Of a stretch of 64,000 nt of DNA, positions 16,223-24,805 are shown in pieces. How positions within the stretch are numbered: position 1 is the first letter of the stretch; each line of letters opens with the position of its first letter. A program made the position numbers and the translations under genes. The notes beneath the pieces were generated by a model. That model ran no database searches, was not told the origin of the DNA, and saw only the letters and a program-made list of their open reading frames with translations. Location: assembly GCF_020010925.1 (NCBI RefSeq), contig NZ_JAGJBZ010000001.1, positions 434,001 through 498,000 on the forward strand, written 5' to 3'. Source of the DNA: Streptomyces griseiscabiei (GTDB lineage: Bacteria; Actinomycetota; Actinomycetes; Streptomycetales; Streptomycetaceae).

Positions 16223-17014
16223 ATGCCCCAGACGATTCCGGTCACCACCCTTCCCTCGGACACCCGGATGACGGCGACCCCCTCCATCCTGAGCAAGGCG
16301 TTCGCCGTGCTGAACTCCTTCGACCAGAACAGCCGCCACATGCCCCTGGCCGAGGTCGCCCGGCGCAGCGGACTGCCGAAGTCGACGGTGCACCGGGTGC
16401 TGGGCATGCTGATGCAGCTCGGCGCCGTGGTGCGGGAGGGTGACAGCTACCGCATGGGCCTGTCCATGTTCCAGCTCGGTTCCTGCTCGCCCGAGGTGGC
16501 GCTGCGGGACGTCGCGCTGCCCCACATGGAGGCTCTGCACCGTGCCACCGGCCAGACCCTCCACCTCGCGGTACTGCACGGAGCGGACGTGATCTACCTG
16601 GAGAAGCTGCGCAGCCGCTCGGCCCGTCCGCTGCCCACCGTGGTCGGCGGGAGTCTGCCCGCCCATCTCACCGGGGTCGGGAAGGTGCTGCTGGCGCACG
16701 CCGGGGGCGAGCAACGTGACGCCGTTCTGGGCGGGAGCCTTCAGGGCCGGACCTCTCGGTCCGTGATCGACCCGCAGGTGTTGCGGCGGGAGCTGCGCCA
16801 GATCGAGAAGGACGGTTTCGGCCGAGACAGGAGCGAGGCGATCGAGGGTCTCAGCTGTCTCGCGGCACCGCTGAGACTCGGCGGACAGGTCGTGGCTGCC
16901 CTGTCGGTGGCGTTTCCGGCGGCTTCGGGAGGCGGCGAGATCCTGATCAGCCCGCTCCTGGAGACGGCCGCCGCGGTCTCCAGGTCCCTGACCCGCTCGT
17001 CGGGCCGCCTGTGA
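16223..17014 (+). CDS. IclR-family transcriptional regulator
   Basis: A 263-residue regulator: winged HTH (SILSKAFAVLNSF ... LAEVARRSGLPKSTVHRVL) at about residues 20-75 and an IclR effector domain (HLTGVGKVLLAHAG, then EAIEGLSCLAAPL). IclR proteins commonly control aromatic-acid pathways (PcaR, PobR, MhpR). GGAGG lies 5 nt before ATG 16223. It is translationally coupled to a TetR gene by GTGA, so the two regulators are co-expressed. Confidence 0.93.
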   Translation: MPQTIPVTTLPSDTRMTATPSILSKAFAVLNSFDQNSRHMPLAEVARRSGLPKSTVHRVLGMLMQLGAVVREGDSYRMGLSMFQLGSCSPEVALRDVALPHMEALHRATGQTLHLAVLHGADVIYLEKLRSRSARPLPTVVGGSLPAHLTGVGKVLLAHAGGEQRDAVLGGSLQGRTSRSVIDPQVLRRELRQIEKDGFGRDRSEAIEGLSCLAAPLRLGGQVVAALSVAFPAASGGGEILISPLLETAAAVSRSLTRSSGRL

Positions 17015-17679
17015 CGGCCCGGCCCCCGGTCCGCTCCACGCCGACCGGTTCCCAGCGGAGTGCGCGCATGACACAGAATGTCGGCGCATCGTCCAGGCAG
17101 GTTTTCCTCGACGCGGCGGAGGAGCTGCTCGCCCGGCGCGGTTACGCCGCCATGTCGATCGCCGCGGTGTGCAAGGCGGCCGGTCTGCCCGTCGGTTCGC
17201 TCTACTGGCACTTCAAGAACAAGGCGGACCTGGCGGTGGGGGTGCTCAGGCACGGCACCGAACGCTTCTTCGAGGATCTGCCCACGGGCACCGATGTCGT
17301 CGGCACTCCCCGCGAGCGGCTGGAGCGCTACTACATGACGGCGGCCGAGGTCTTCGAGCGCTCCCCCCGGTTCCTGCGGGTGGAGCTCCTGCTGAGTCTG
17401 CAGGAGTACGACGACCTGGACGTGCGCTCGGAGACGGCACGGATCCACGAGGCCCTCGTCGACCGTATCGCCGGGGTGATCGAACCGGTGGCCCACGAGG
17501 CGGGGCTCGCCGACGCGCCCGCCGTCGCGCGGGAACTGGCCGGTATGACGCTCGACATCACCGCCGGCGCCATCGTGGCCCACTCGCTGGGGAGCCAGGA
17601 CTACGCCACCAGCCTGCGGCGCGCCCTCGACGCCGTCCTCGCGATGATCGACCGGCGGGCGGGCCTCAGTTGCGCGTGA
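17011..17679 (+). CDS. TetR-family transcriptional regulator
   Basis: A TetR regulator (222 aa from GTG 17011, which overlaps the IclR stop; ATG 17068 behind GGAG would give 203 aa and matches the usual N-terminus). HTH: QVFLDAAEELLARRGYAAMS then IAAVCKAAGLPVGSLYWHF, followed by an all-helical ligand domain. Its 3' end overlaps the convergent MFS gene by 14 bp. It could control the MFS pump or the operon at 19275. Confidence 0.91.
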   Translation: MTARPPVRSTPTGSQRSARMTQNVGASSRQVFLDAAEELLARRGYAAMSIAAVCKAAGLPVGSLYWHFKNKADLAVGVLRHGTERFFEDLPTGTDVVGTPRERLERYYMTAAEVFERSPRFLRVELLLSLQEYDDLDVRSETARIHEALVDRIAGVIEPVAHEAGLADAPAVARELAGMTLDITAGAIVAHSLGSQDYATSLRRALDAVLAMIDRRAGLSCA

Positions 17680-19117
17680 GGTGAGCCGCACGGTCCGCGA
17701 TCCGCACGGTGTCCGGTCTCCGCGTCACCTTCTGGCCGGTGAGACAGCCGAACACCACCACGGCCGCGGACACCACCGCGCCGAACAGGAACACCTGGAC
17801 GTACGCGGACGACGGCGGGTAGCTCCGGCCCGCCGGAGGGGACAGCAGGGCCCCCACCGTCGCGCTCGCCGCCGCCGAGCCGATCCAGCGGCTGAGCGCG
17901 TTGATGCCGTTCGCAGCGCCGAAGTCCGCCGCCGGAACATGCCGGGCGAGCAGCACCGGCAGAGCCGAGGCACCGATGCCGACGGCGCCCGCCACCGCGG
18001 CTCCGCCGACCATCACCTGCCAGGGCGCGTCATGCAGGAGGACCAGACCCAGATAGCCGGCCAGTCCGGCGCAGCCCCCCACGATCACGGCACTGCGGCC
18101 TCCGGACCGCCGGACGAGTCGGTTGTCCAGCAGGGATCCGCCCATCGCGGTCGCCAGGCCCGGCAGCATGAAGACCAGCGACGCCGAGAGGACGGACGCC
18201 CCGAAGCCGTAGCCGGTCAGGGACGGGGACTCCTGTACGAACTGCGACACCGGCAGCCGTCCGATGATGATGAGTGCTCCGCTCAGCATGGCCAGGCAGT
18301 TGATCAGCAGTACGGCCTTGTCGCGGAGCCCCCGCAGGTCCACCAGCGGCTCGGGCGACCGCAGTTCGACCGCCACGAAGAGCGAGCACAGCACCGCGCC
18401 CACACCGACGGCGCCCAGGATCGCGGGTGAGGACCAGCCCCAGGCCCGCCCCTGGGAGAGCGCGATGAGCCAGGGGACGAGGAAGCCGCTCAGCAGAGCC
18501 GCGCCCCACCAGTCCACCCTGCCGCCGCCGTCGGGCCGCACCGCTCCCGGCAGGTAGCGCGCGGCCATGACGAGGATCACGGTGGCCAGCAGGCACTGCG
18601 CGGCGAAGGCCAGCCGGTAGTCACCGCCCGTTCCGCTCATCAGGCCCGCCGCGACGATGCCGAGACTCGCGCCGACACCCAGGGCACCGGCGACGCGGGA
18701 GGTCCCGGCGGCCACCCGGCCGGCCGGGAGTTCCTCCCGTACGAGACTCACCGCAAGGGAGTACAGGGCACCGCTGGCGCCCTGGAGCACCCGTCCGAGG
18801 ATCAGCACCGGCAGCGACGCGACACTCATGCACAGCAGGGAACCGAGCACGACCGAGGCGAGGCAGAGCAGGATCAGCGGCCGTCTGCCCCGCAGGTCGG
18901 ACACCCTTCCCAGTACCGAGGCCGACACGGCCGACGACAGCAGGCTGGCCGTGAGAGCCCATCCGGCGGTGGCGGTACCGACTCCCAGTTGCCTGCCGAT
19001 CTCCGGTACCAGGGGCACCACCACGGTCTGCAGGGACGCCCCGAGCCCTGAGGCACAGGCGAGGGTGAGGATCATGGCCCTGTGTGTGTCGACGGGGCTG
19101 TCGCTGTGAGTCGGCAT
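17666..19117 (-). CDS. MFS transporter
   Basis: A 483-residue membrane transporter of the 14-TM-like drug/aromatic type. The N-terminal half shows VPLVPEIGRQLGV, the loop motif GRVSDLRGRRPL and LGRVLQGASGALY. Repeated hydrophobic segments run to the end. ATG 19117 is chosen because a TAGGTT -10 (19130-19125 on this strand) stands 7 nt upstream, predicting a leaderless mRNA; the longer frame would run through the operator. It is divergent from the meta-cleavage operon, so uptake of the aromatic substrate or efflux of toxic intermediates is likely. Confidence 0.88.
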   Translation of the reverse strand: MPTHSDSPVDTHRAMILTLACASGLGASLQTVVVPLVPEIGRQLGVGTATAGWALTASLLSSAVSASVLGRVSDLRGRRPLILLCLASVVLGSLLCMSVASLPVLILGRVLQGASGALYSLAVSLVREELPAGRVAAGTSRVAGALGVGASLGIVAAGLMSGTGGDYRLAFAAQCLLATVILVMAARYLPGAVRPDGGGRVDWWGAALLSGFLVPWLIALSQGRAWGWSSPAILGAVGVGAVLCSLFVAVELRSPEPLVDLRGLRDKAVLLINCLAMLSGALIIIGRLPVSQFVQESPSLTGYGFGASVLSASLVFMLPGLATAMGGSLLDNRLVRRSGGRSAVIVGGCAGLAGYLGLVLLHDAPWQVMVGGAAVAGAVGIGASALPVLLARHVPAADFGAANGINALSRWIGSAAASATVGALLSPPAGRSYPPSSAYVQVFLFGAVVSAAVVVFGCLTGQKVTRRPDTVRIADRAAHLTRN

Positions 19118-19124
19118 GCGCCGC

Positions 19125-19130
19125 AACCTA
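19125..19130 (-). promoter_or_regulatory. -10 element of the MFS gene
   Basis: TAGGTT on the minus strand, 7 nt from ATG 19117. The spacing implies that transcription starts at the start codon. Confidence 0.5.
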
Positions 19131-19160
19131 CGGAAGATCCCCGTTGATCCGGTTCTCCGC

Positions 19161-19208
19161 GTTCCGGCCGCTGGAACCCGCCGACTGCCGCGTTCCAGCG
19201 GCCGGAAC
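19161..19208. promoter_or_regulatory. Mirror-image double operator between MFS gene and meta-cleavage operon
   Basis: GTTCCGGCCGCTGGAAC (19161-19177) and its exact reverse complement GTTCCAGCGGCCGGAAC (19192-19208), with a 14-nt spacer. Each 17-mer is itself a GTTCC-N7-GGAAC palindrome, so two dimers could bind 31 bp apart (three helical turns), on one DNA face. It sits just upstream of a TAGCCT at 19239-19244 (candidate -10 of the operon). Best candidates to bind it are the neighbouring IclR and TetR proteins. Confidence 0.75.
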
Positions 19209-19274
19209 ACTCGCGCGCCAAGGCCGCCCGACTGTTCCTAGCCTCTGCTGTCCGGCACCGGAGCGGAGGAACAC

Positions 19275-20558
19275 ATGCGGGGCAGTACAGAGCATCACGT
19301 GATCGTCGGGGGCAGTGCGGCAGGTGTCGCCGCCGCACTCGCCCTGCGCGACCACGGATTCCCCGGAAGGGTGACCGTGGTCGACGCCGGCGGTGAACTT
19401 CCCTACGAACGGCCCCCGTTGTCCAAGGCCCTGACCGGCCCGGCGACCCGGTTCCTGGTGCCCATCCTGCCCGCCGAGGTCTACGCCGAACGGGACATCG
19501 AGCTCCTGACGGGCAGGCGTGTGCTGGCCCTGGAGCCCACACGCCGTCTCCTCGTCCTGGACGACGGCCGCGCCCTGCACGCCGACCGCGTGCTCCTGGC
19601 GACGGGAGCCACGGCCGTCCTGCCGAAGCTGCCCGGCGTCCACCTCCCCGGCGTGCTCACCCTGCGCGACGCCCACGACGCCAGGGAGCTCGCGGGGCGG
19701 CTGGGGCGCGGCGGTCCCGTGGTGGTGGTCGGCGGCGGGTTCATCGGACTGGAGGTCGCCGCGGTGGCCCGTGAGGCGGGCCTGGACGTCACGGTCGTGG
19801 AACAGGCCCCGAGGCCGCTGGAGCGCCCACTCGGACCGGACCTGGCCGGACACGTGACCGGTCTGCACACGAGCCGCGGCGTCCGCGTCCGTACCGGTGT
19901 GTCGGTCCTGGAGTTCACCGGCGGCGACGAGGTCGAAGGGGTCCGGCTGACCACCGGCGAGGTGCTGCCCGCGGCCGTGGTCGTGGTGGGTGTCGGGGTG
20001 CGCCCTGACACCGCCCTCGCCGAGCGCGCCGGTGTCGCGTGCGACCAGGGGGTGATCGTCGACCTCCGGTGCCGCACCAACGACCCGTGGATCCTCGCCG
20101 CCGGTGATGTCACGCGCCAGCCGAACCCCCACCTGACCGCCCCGGGACGCATCGAGCACTGGGACAACGCGCAGAAGCAGGGGGCCGTAGCCGGTGCCGT
20201 GATGGCCGGGGCGGAGGACCGGGAGCACACCGACCTGCCGTACTTCTACTCGGAGCAGTTCGGCCACACCCTGCAGATGTACGGCCGCTTCGCCGCCGGT
20301 GACACCTTCGTGCTGCGCGACGACGCCACGGACGCCTCCTTCCTCGGCTTCTGGCTGGGTGACGGGCGTATCACCGCGGCGGCCGCCCTCGACCGGCCGA
20401 AGGACCTGCGCACCGTCCGCCCGCTCATCGAAACCGGGGCGCCCGTGACGGCGGCGGACCTCTCCTCACCGGGCACGAACCTGCGCGCACTCGCGAAGTC
20501 CGCGAAGGCGTTCAAACCACTGGAACGATCGCTCGCCTCCGGTGCCGGTGTCGTCTGA
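19275..20558 (+). CDS. FAD-dependent ferredoxin reductase of the second dioxygenase system
   Basis: A 427-residue BphA4-type reductase (NADH to ferredoxin). Motifs: VIVGGSAAGVAAALAL at the N-terminus, ELPYERPPLSKAL (~43-55), NADH motif VVVGGGFIGLEVAA (~150) and ILAAGDVTRQ (~275). GGAGG stands 9 nt before ATG 19275. It is the first gene of the meta-cleavage operon, with the Rieske ferredoxin immediately after it. It resembles the 2993 reductase but has a different C-terminal domain length and partner. Confidence 0.94.
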   Translation: MRGSTEHHVIVGGSAAGVAAALALRDHGFPGRVTVVDAGGELPYERPPLSKALTGPATRFLVPILPAEVYAERDIELLTGRRVLALEPTRRLLVLDDGRALHADRVLLATGATAVLPKLPGVHLPGVLTLRDAHDARELAGRLGRGGPVVVVGGGFIGLEVAAVAREAGLDVTVVEQAPRPLERPLGPDLAGHVTGLHTSRGVRVRTGVSVLEFTGGDEVEGVRLTTGEVLPAAVVVVGVGVRPDTALAERAGVACDQGVIVDLRCRTNDPWILAAGDVTRQPNPHLTAPGRIEHWDNAQKQGAVAGAVMAGAEDREHTDLPYFYSEQFGHTLQMYGRFAAGDTFVLRDDATDASFLGFWLGDGRITAAAALDRPKDLRTVRPLIETGAPVTAADLSSPGTNLRALAKSAKAFKPLERSLASGAGVV

Positions 20559-20594
20559 GACTGCGTCCACGCATCACACGAAGGAGCACCCCTG

Positions 20595-20927
20595 ATGCCC
20601 TGGATCCGTGCCTGCGCGGCCGACGAGCTGGAGGAGGAGGACGCGGTCGTCGTCCCCTCCCAGCCGCCCGTCGCCGTGTTCAACGCCGACGGCGAGTACT
20701 TCGCCACCGCGGACACCTGCACCCACGGCCAGTTCGCCCTGTCCGACGGTTACGTGGAGGACGCCGTGGTGGAGTGCGCGCTGCACTCCGCCAAGTTCTG
20801 CCTGCGGACGGGCAAGGCACTGACCCTGCCCGCCACCGAGCCGCTGCGTACCTTCCCCGTCCGCGTCGAGGACGGGGACCTGTACGTGGAGATCGACGAC
20901 ACAATGATCAAGGAGCCTGTCTCATGA
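20595..20927 (+). CDS. Rieske [2Fe-2S] ferredoxin component
   Basis: A 110-residue soluble Rieske ferredoxin. Ligands: Cys43-x-His45 (DTCTHGQFALSDG) and Cys63-x2-His66 (VECALHSAKFCLRTG). It shuttles electrons from the 19275 reductase to the oxygenase at 22896/24257. The stop shares ATGA with the extradiol dioxygenase start (20924). Confidence 0.95.
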   Translation: MPWIRACAADELEEEDAVVVPSQPPVAVFNADGEYFATADTCTHGQFALSDGYVEDAVVECALHSAKFCLRTGKALTLPATEPLRTFPVRVEDGDLYVEIDDTMIKEPVS

Positions 20928-21835
20928 GTGAAGTCATCGCTCTGGCCTACGTCGGGATCGAGGCGACCGACGTCGGCGCCTGGCGCACGTTCGCCACCGA
21001 CGCCCTCGGCCTGCAGGCCGTGGAGGGACCCGACGGGGCGCTGCGGCTGCGGGCCGACGAGCGTGCCTACCGCGCGGAGATCCGTCAGGCGGACACCGAC
21101 GGCCTGTCGCACCTCGGCCTGGAGGTGCGCAACGCGGCGGCTCTGTCGGACCTCGCCGAGAAGCTGGAGAACAACGGCGTCGCCGTCAAGCGGGACCAGG
21201 CCGAGCTCGCCGCCCGGCGCCAGGTCACCGACCTGATCGTCGTCGAGGACCCGGCCGGTAACACCCTGGAGATCTTCTACGGCCAGTTGTACGGCGAGAC
21301 CGCGTTCGTGTCGCCCACCGGAGCCCGGTTCGTCACCCACGGCACCAAGGGCCTCGGCTTCGGTCACTCCTTCTTCCTCGTGCCCGACCTCAAGGCCGCG
21401 CTCACCTTCTACACCGAGCTGCTGGGCTTCCGCGTCAGCGACCGGATCCCCGAGGGCCCCAACGACGCCTACTTCCTGCGCTGCAACCCCCGCCACCACA
21501 GCATCGGGCTCGCCTCGGTACCCGGTATGGGATCGCGTCTGCTGCACATCATGTTCGAGGTCGACGACCTCGACGCCGTGGGCCGCGCCTACGACAAGTG
21601 CCGTGACGGCGCCGCCACCCTGGTCAACACCCTGGGCCGGCACTCCAACGACCAGATGCTGTCCTTCTACGTCCGCACCCCCTCCGGCTTCGACCTCGAG
21701 TACGGCTGCTTCGGCCTCCAGGTCGACGAGGACAGCTGGGAGGCCGTCGAACACCGCTACCCCGTCGAGAGCTGGTGGGGTCACAAGCGCACCCCCGACA
21801 ACGTCCGCGGCCCCGAGCCGGGCTGGCAGTACTGA
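20924..21835 (+). CDS. Extradiol ring-cleavage dioxygenase (2,3-dihydroxybiphenyl 1,2-dioxygenase type)
   Basis: A 303-residue type I (vicinal oxygen chelate) extradiol dioxygenase with two tandem domains. Fe(II) ligands in the C-terminal domain are His148 (GFGHSFF), His208 (LLHIMFE) and Glu259 (FDLEYG). The second-sphere residues His192, His240 and Tyr249 are also in place, matching BphC-type enzymes. It opens a 3-substituted catechol at the 1,2 (proximal) bond. The product is the substrate of the next gene's hydrolase. Confidence 0.94.
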   Translation: MSEVIALAYVGIEATDVGAWRTFATDALGLQAVEGPDGALRLRADERAYRAEIRQADTDGLSHLGLEVRNAAALSDLAEKLENNGVAVKRDQAELAARRQVTDLIVVEDPAGNTLEIFYGQLYGETAFVSPTGARFVTHGTKGLGFGHSFFLVPDLKAALTFYTELLGFRVSDRIPEGPNDAYFLRCNPRHHSIGLASVPGMGSRLLHIMFEVDDLDAVGRAYDKCRDGAATLVNTLGRHSNDQMLSFYVRTPSGFDLEYGCFGLQVDEDSWEAVEHRYPVESWWGHKRTPDNVRGPEPGWQY

Positions 21836-21864
21836 CAGCCGCTCCCCACACCGAAAGGCCCGTC

Positions 21865-22800
21865 ATGGCTCGCCACTTGCAGTTGAAGGAACCGGTCACC
21901 GAACGGCCGTACGAGAATTGGGGCACGATCGGGGCGGAACTGGCCGGGTGCCAGGTGCGTTTCGTCGAAGGCAGGCGATGGCGTCACCGGGTCATCGAGG
22001 CCGGATCCGACGGTCCGCCACTGCTCATGTACCACGGCATCGGCGGGCACGCGGAGACCTTCGCCCGCAATCTGCGGGCCCTGTCCGAGAACTTCCACGT
22101 CTACGCCGTCGACGCCCGCTTCCACGGCTTCTCCTCGAAGGACGACTTCGACCTGCCCCACATGTACGACGGCCTCGCGGACGGCGCCATCGACCTGATC
22201 GACGCGCTCGGTCACCGCAGCGTGTTCTACGAGGGCGAGTCCATGGGCGCCCAGCTCGGCGTCAACCTGGCCCTGCACCATCCGGAACGGTTCGACCGGA
22301 TGATCCTCAACGCGGGGTTCTACCTCAACCGCCCCGACCGCGAGGGATTCACGCCCGCCGCCCGTGGTGCGTCGAACCTGGGGCAGCTCTCCGCGCTGGC
22401 CGTCACCGAACCCACGACCGAGAACATCGGCAACCGGCTGCAGTGGCTGGTGTCCCGGCCGGACCGGATGACCGACGACATGGTCTCGGTCCGCCGGCGG
22501 ATCTACTCCGACCCGGAGGTCAACCGGTCGCTGCGCCGCATCTTCAATCTCGACGGAGGCGGCTCGTTCGGCCCCCACCTCTACGAGCCGTCGTACACCC
22601 ACGACGACCTCAAGTCCTGGCGTCCCGAGACGCTGGTGCTCTGGGGTGAGCACAACCCGGGCCACGGTCCCGACTACGGCGAGTACTGGGCCGACGTGAT
22701 CGGCGCCGACTTCTACGCCTTCGAGGACGCGGGCCACTGGCCGCAGTGGGAGAAGCCCCACGAGTTCAACGCGGTCGTCACCCAGTACCTCACACGCTGA
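21865..22800 (+). CDS. Alpha/beta hydrolase, probable meta-cleavage product C-C hydrolase
   Basis: A 311-residue hydrolase. Triad: Ser126 in GESMG, an acid in the WGEHNPGHGPD segment and His291 in DAGHWPQWE; oxyanion loop YHGIGGH. It sits where BphD/MhpC hydrolases sit, so it likely cleaves the 2-hydroxy-6-oxo-dienoate into 2-hydroxypenta-2,4-dienoate and a side-chain acid. The Ser context (E-S-M-G, not N-S-x-G) and a long N-terminus separate it from classical BphD. GAAAGG precedes ATG 21865. Confidence 0.88.
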   Translation: MARHLQLKEPVTERPYENWGTIGAELAGCQVRFVEGRRWRHRVIEAGSDGPPLLMYHGIGGHAETFARNLRALSENFHVYAVDARFHGFSSKDDFDLPHMYDGLADGAIDLIDALGHRSVFYEGESMGAQLGVNLALHHPERFDRMILNAGFYLNRPDREGFTPAARGASNLGQLSALAVTEPTTENIGNRLQWLVSRPDRMTDDMVSVRRRIYSDPEVNRSLRRIFNLDGGGSFGPHLYEPSYTHDDLKSWRPETLVLWGEHNPGHGPDYGEYWADVIGADFYAFEDAGHWPQWEKPHEFNAVVTQYLTR

Positions 22801-22812
22801 GGACGCCCGTTC

Positions 22813-22847
22813 CCGATCCACCCCCACGCCCCCTTTCCGATCCACCC
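22813..22847 (+). repeat. Short direct repeat before the second dioxygenase alpha gene
   Basis: CCGATCCACCC occurs at 22813-22823 and again at 22837-22847, 24 bp apart, in a 95-bp C-rich gap that otherwise breaks a tightly coupled operon. Confidence 0.4.
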
Positions 22848-22895
22848 GCCCGCACACCCGCTGAGCCGGGTACCAGCACACCGAACGGAGACGGC

Positions 22896-24260
22896 ATGAG
22901 TCTGCAAAGAGGCAGGGCATTCGTCGATGACGCCGAGACACTGATCGACCGGTCCATCTTCTCCGACCCGGTCCTGTACCGGCAGGAACTGGGCCGCGTC
23001 TTCGCCCGTAGCTGGCTGTTCCTGGCCCACGAGAGCCAGTTCAAGAAGGCCGGCGACTTCTACTCCACCTACATGGGCGCCGACCCCGTCATCGTCACCC
23101 GGCAGCGGAGCGGTGACTACAAGGTGCTGCTCAACTCGTGCCGTCACCGCGGGATGCGGGTCTGCCGCTACGACTCGGGCAACGCCAAGGCGTTCACCTG
23201 TCCGTACCACGGCTGGTCCTACGGCACCGACGGCTCGCTGCTGGCCGTTCCCATGGAGGAGGCCGCCTACGGCGACGGGCTGGACCGCTCCGCGTGGGGC
23301 CTGGCCGTGGTGCCCCGCGTGGAGACGTACAAGGGGCTCGTGTTCGGCACCTGGGACACCGAGATCCCGTCGCTGGCCGAGTTCCTCGGTGACTTCCGGT
23401 ACTACCTCGACGTCCTCGTCGACCCGGACGAGCAGGGCTGCTCGGTGGCGACCGGCGTGCACAAGTGGCGGATGCAGGGCAACTGGAAGCTCGCGTCCGA
23501 GCAGTTCGCCGGCGACATGTACCACGCCTTCTCCACCCATCTGTCGGCCCTGATCGCCGAGGCGCCGCGTTCCAAGGGGATCCGCCCGCCCGAGCTCGGC
23601 TTCCAGGTCGGCATGGAGGGCGGCCACGGCCTCGGCGGCTACGCGGGCTACCCGTACTGGCACTCGCAGGGCTTCTCGGACGAGGTCGCGGACTGGATGG
23701 GCGCCTTCTGGGAGCGCGCCGCGCAGCGGCTCGGCCGGGCCCGCACCACGGACTCCGTCCTGATCCACGGCACCGTCTTCCCGAACATGTCCATGCTGTT
23801 CAACCGCTGGATGATGCGGGTCTGGCAGCCCAAGGGGCCGGACGCCATGGAGGTCCACTCCTGGGTGCTCCTTCCCAACAGCGCCCCGCCCGCCGTGCGC
23901 CGCGCCCTGCTCCTCGACTACCAGCGGCACTTCAGCGCCTCCGGTACCTGGGAACAGGACGACGCCGAGCAGTGGAACTACAGCACCAACAGCAGCGACG
24001 GCTTCGTCACGGCCGGTCTTCCGCTGCACTACGGCATGGGCGTCGGCCGGGGCCCGAACAAGGAGTTCCCGGAGTTCCCCGGAACCGTCGACGACGTCCT
24101 CAGCGAGATCAACCAACGGCAGTTCTACCGGCGTTGGTCGGAGCTGATGGCCGTCCCGCAGCCGTCCGAGACGGCCGCTCCCCGGACACCCGCCGCCGAC
24201 CGCGACTCCCACTCACACTCCGGCTCCGACTCCGACTCCGCGAAGGCAGTGATCGCATGA
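22896..24260 (+). CDS. Ring-hydroxylating dioxygenase alpha subunit
   Basis: Complete 454-residue catalytic subunit. Rieske cluster: Cys82-x-His84 and Cys102-x2-His105 (TCPYHGW). Mononuclear iron: His210 and His215 with bridging Asp207 (FAGDMYHAFSTH). GNWKLASEQF precedes it. Length and motifs fit biphenyl/naphthalene/alkylbenzene-type dioxygenases of actinobacteria. Unusual is the last ~35 residues, a Pro/Ala linker followed by alternating Asp, Ser and His (DRDSHSHSGSDSDS). ATG 22896 follows CGGAG. It overlaps the beta gene by ATGA. Confidence 0.95.
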   Translation: MSLQRGRAFVDDAETLIDRSIFSDPVLYRQELGRVFARSWLFLAHESQFKKAGDFYSTYMGADPVIVTRQRSGDYKVLLNSCRHRGMRVCRYDSGNAKAFTCPYHGWSYGTDGSLLAVPMEEAAYGDGLDRSAWGLAVVPRVETYKGLVFGTWDTEIPSLAEFLGDFRYYLDVLVDPDEQGCSVATGVHKWRMQGNWKLASEQFAGDMYHAFSTHLSALIAEAPRSKGIRPPELGFQVGMEGGHGLGGYAGYPYWHSQGFSDEVADWMGAFWERAAQRLGRARTTDSVLIHGTVFPNMSMLFNRWMMRVWQPKGPDAMEVHSWVLLPNSAPPAVRRALLLDYQRHFSASGTWEQDDAEQWNYSTNSSDGFVTAGLPLHYGMGVGRGPNKEFPEFPGTVDDVLSEINQRQFYRRWSELMAVPQPSETAAPRTPAADRDSHSHSGSDSDSAKAVIA

Positions 24261-24805
24261 CCGCCCTGTTGCCCGAGACCGGATCCGGTGTCACCGTGGA
24301 ACGGCTGCTGCTCCAGTACGAGATCGAGCAGTTCCTCTACCACGAGGCGGACCTCCTCACCCGGCACGAGCTCGACGCCTGGCTGGAACTGTTCACCGAC
24401 GACCTGCGGTACTACATGCCGATCCGGCGCAACCACTCCTCCCGGGACCCGGAGACCATCGAGGACGACGGCGCGCTCGCCGTCATCGACGACGACAAGT
24501 CCTTCCTCGCGGAGCGCATAGCCAAGATCCACACCGGCAAGGCGTGGGCCGACGACCCGCTGGCCCGCGTGCGCCATCTGGTCACCAACGTGGTCGTCGG
24601 CGAGGCGGACCCGGAGACCGGGGAGATCACGGTCGACTCGTACCTCCTCATCAACCGCAACCGCCTGGAGGACGAGCAGGACTCCTTCGTCTGCGGCCGC
24701 ACCGACCGGCTCCGGCGCACCCCGGACGGTCTGCGGATCAGCCGGCGCCGGATCATGCTCGACCAGTCGGTGATCCTCAGCAAGAACATGAGCGTGATGT
24801 TCTGA
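24257..24805 (+). CDS. Ring-hydroxylating dioxygenase beta subunit
   Basis: A 182-residue small subunit: LLLQYEIEQFLYHEADLLTR, LDAWLELFTDDLRYYMPIRR, and the C-terminal RRRIMLDQSVILSKNMSVMF typical of BphA2/NarB-like subunits. It overlaps the alpha stop by ATGA and the SDR start by one base, so alpha, beta and dehydrogenase are made together. Confidence 0.95.
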   Translation: MTALLPETGSGVTVERLLLQYEIEQFLYHEADLLTRHELDAWLELFTDDLRYYMPIRRNHSSRDPETIEDDGALAVIDDDKSFLAERIAKIHTGKAWADDPLARVRHLVTNVVVGEADPETGEITVDSYLLINRNRLEDEQDSFVCGRTDRLRRTPDGLRISRRRIMLDQSVILSKNMSVMF

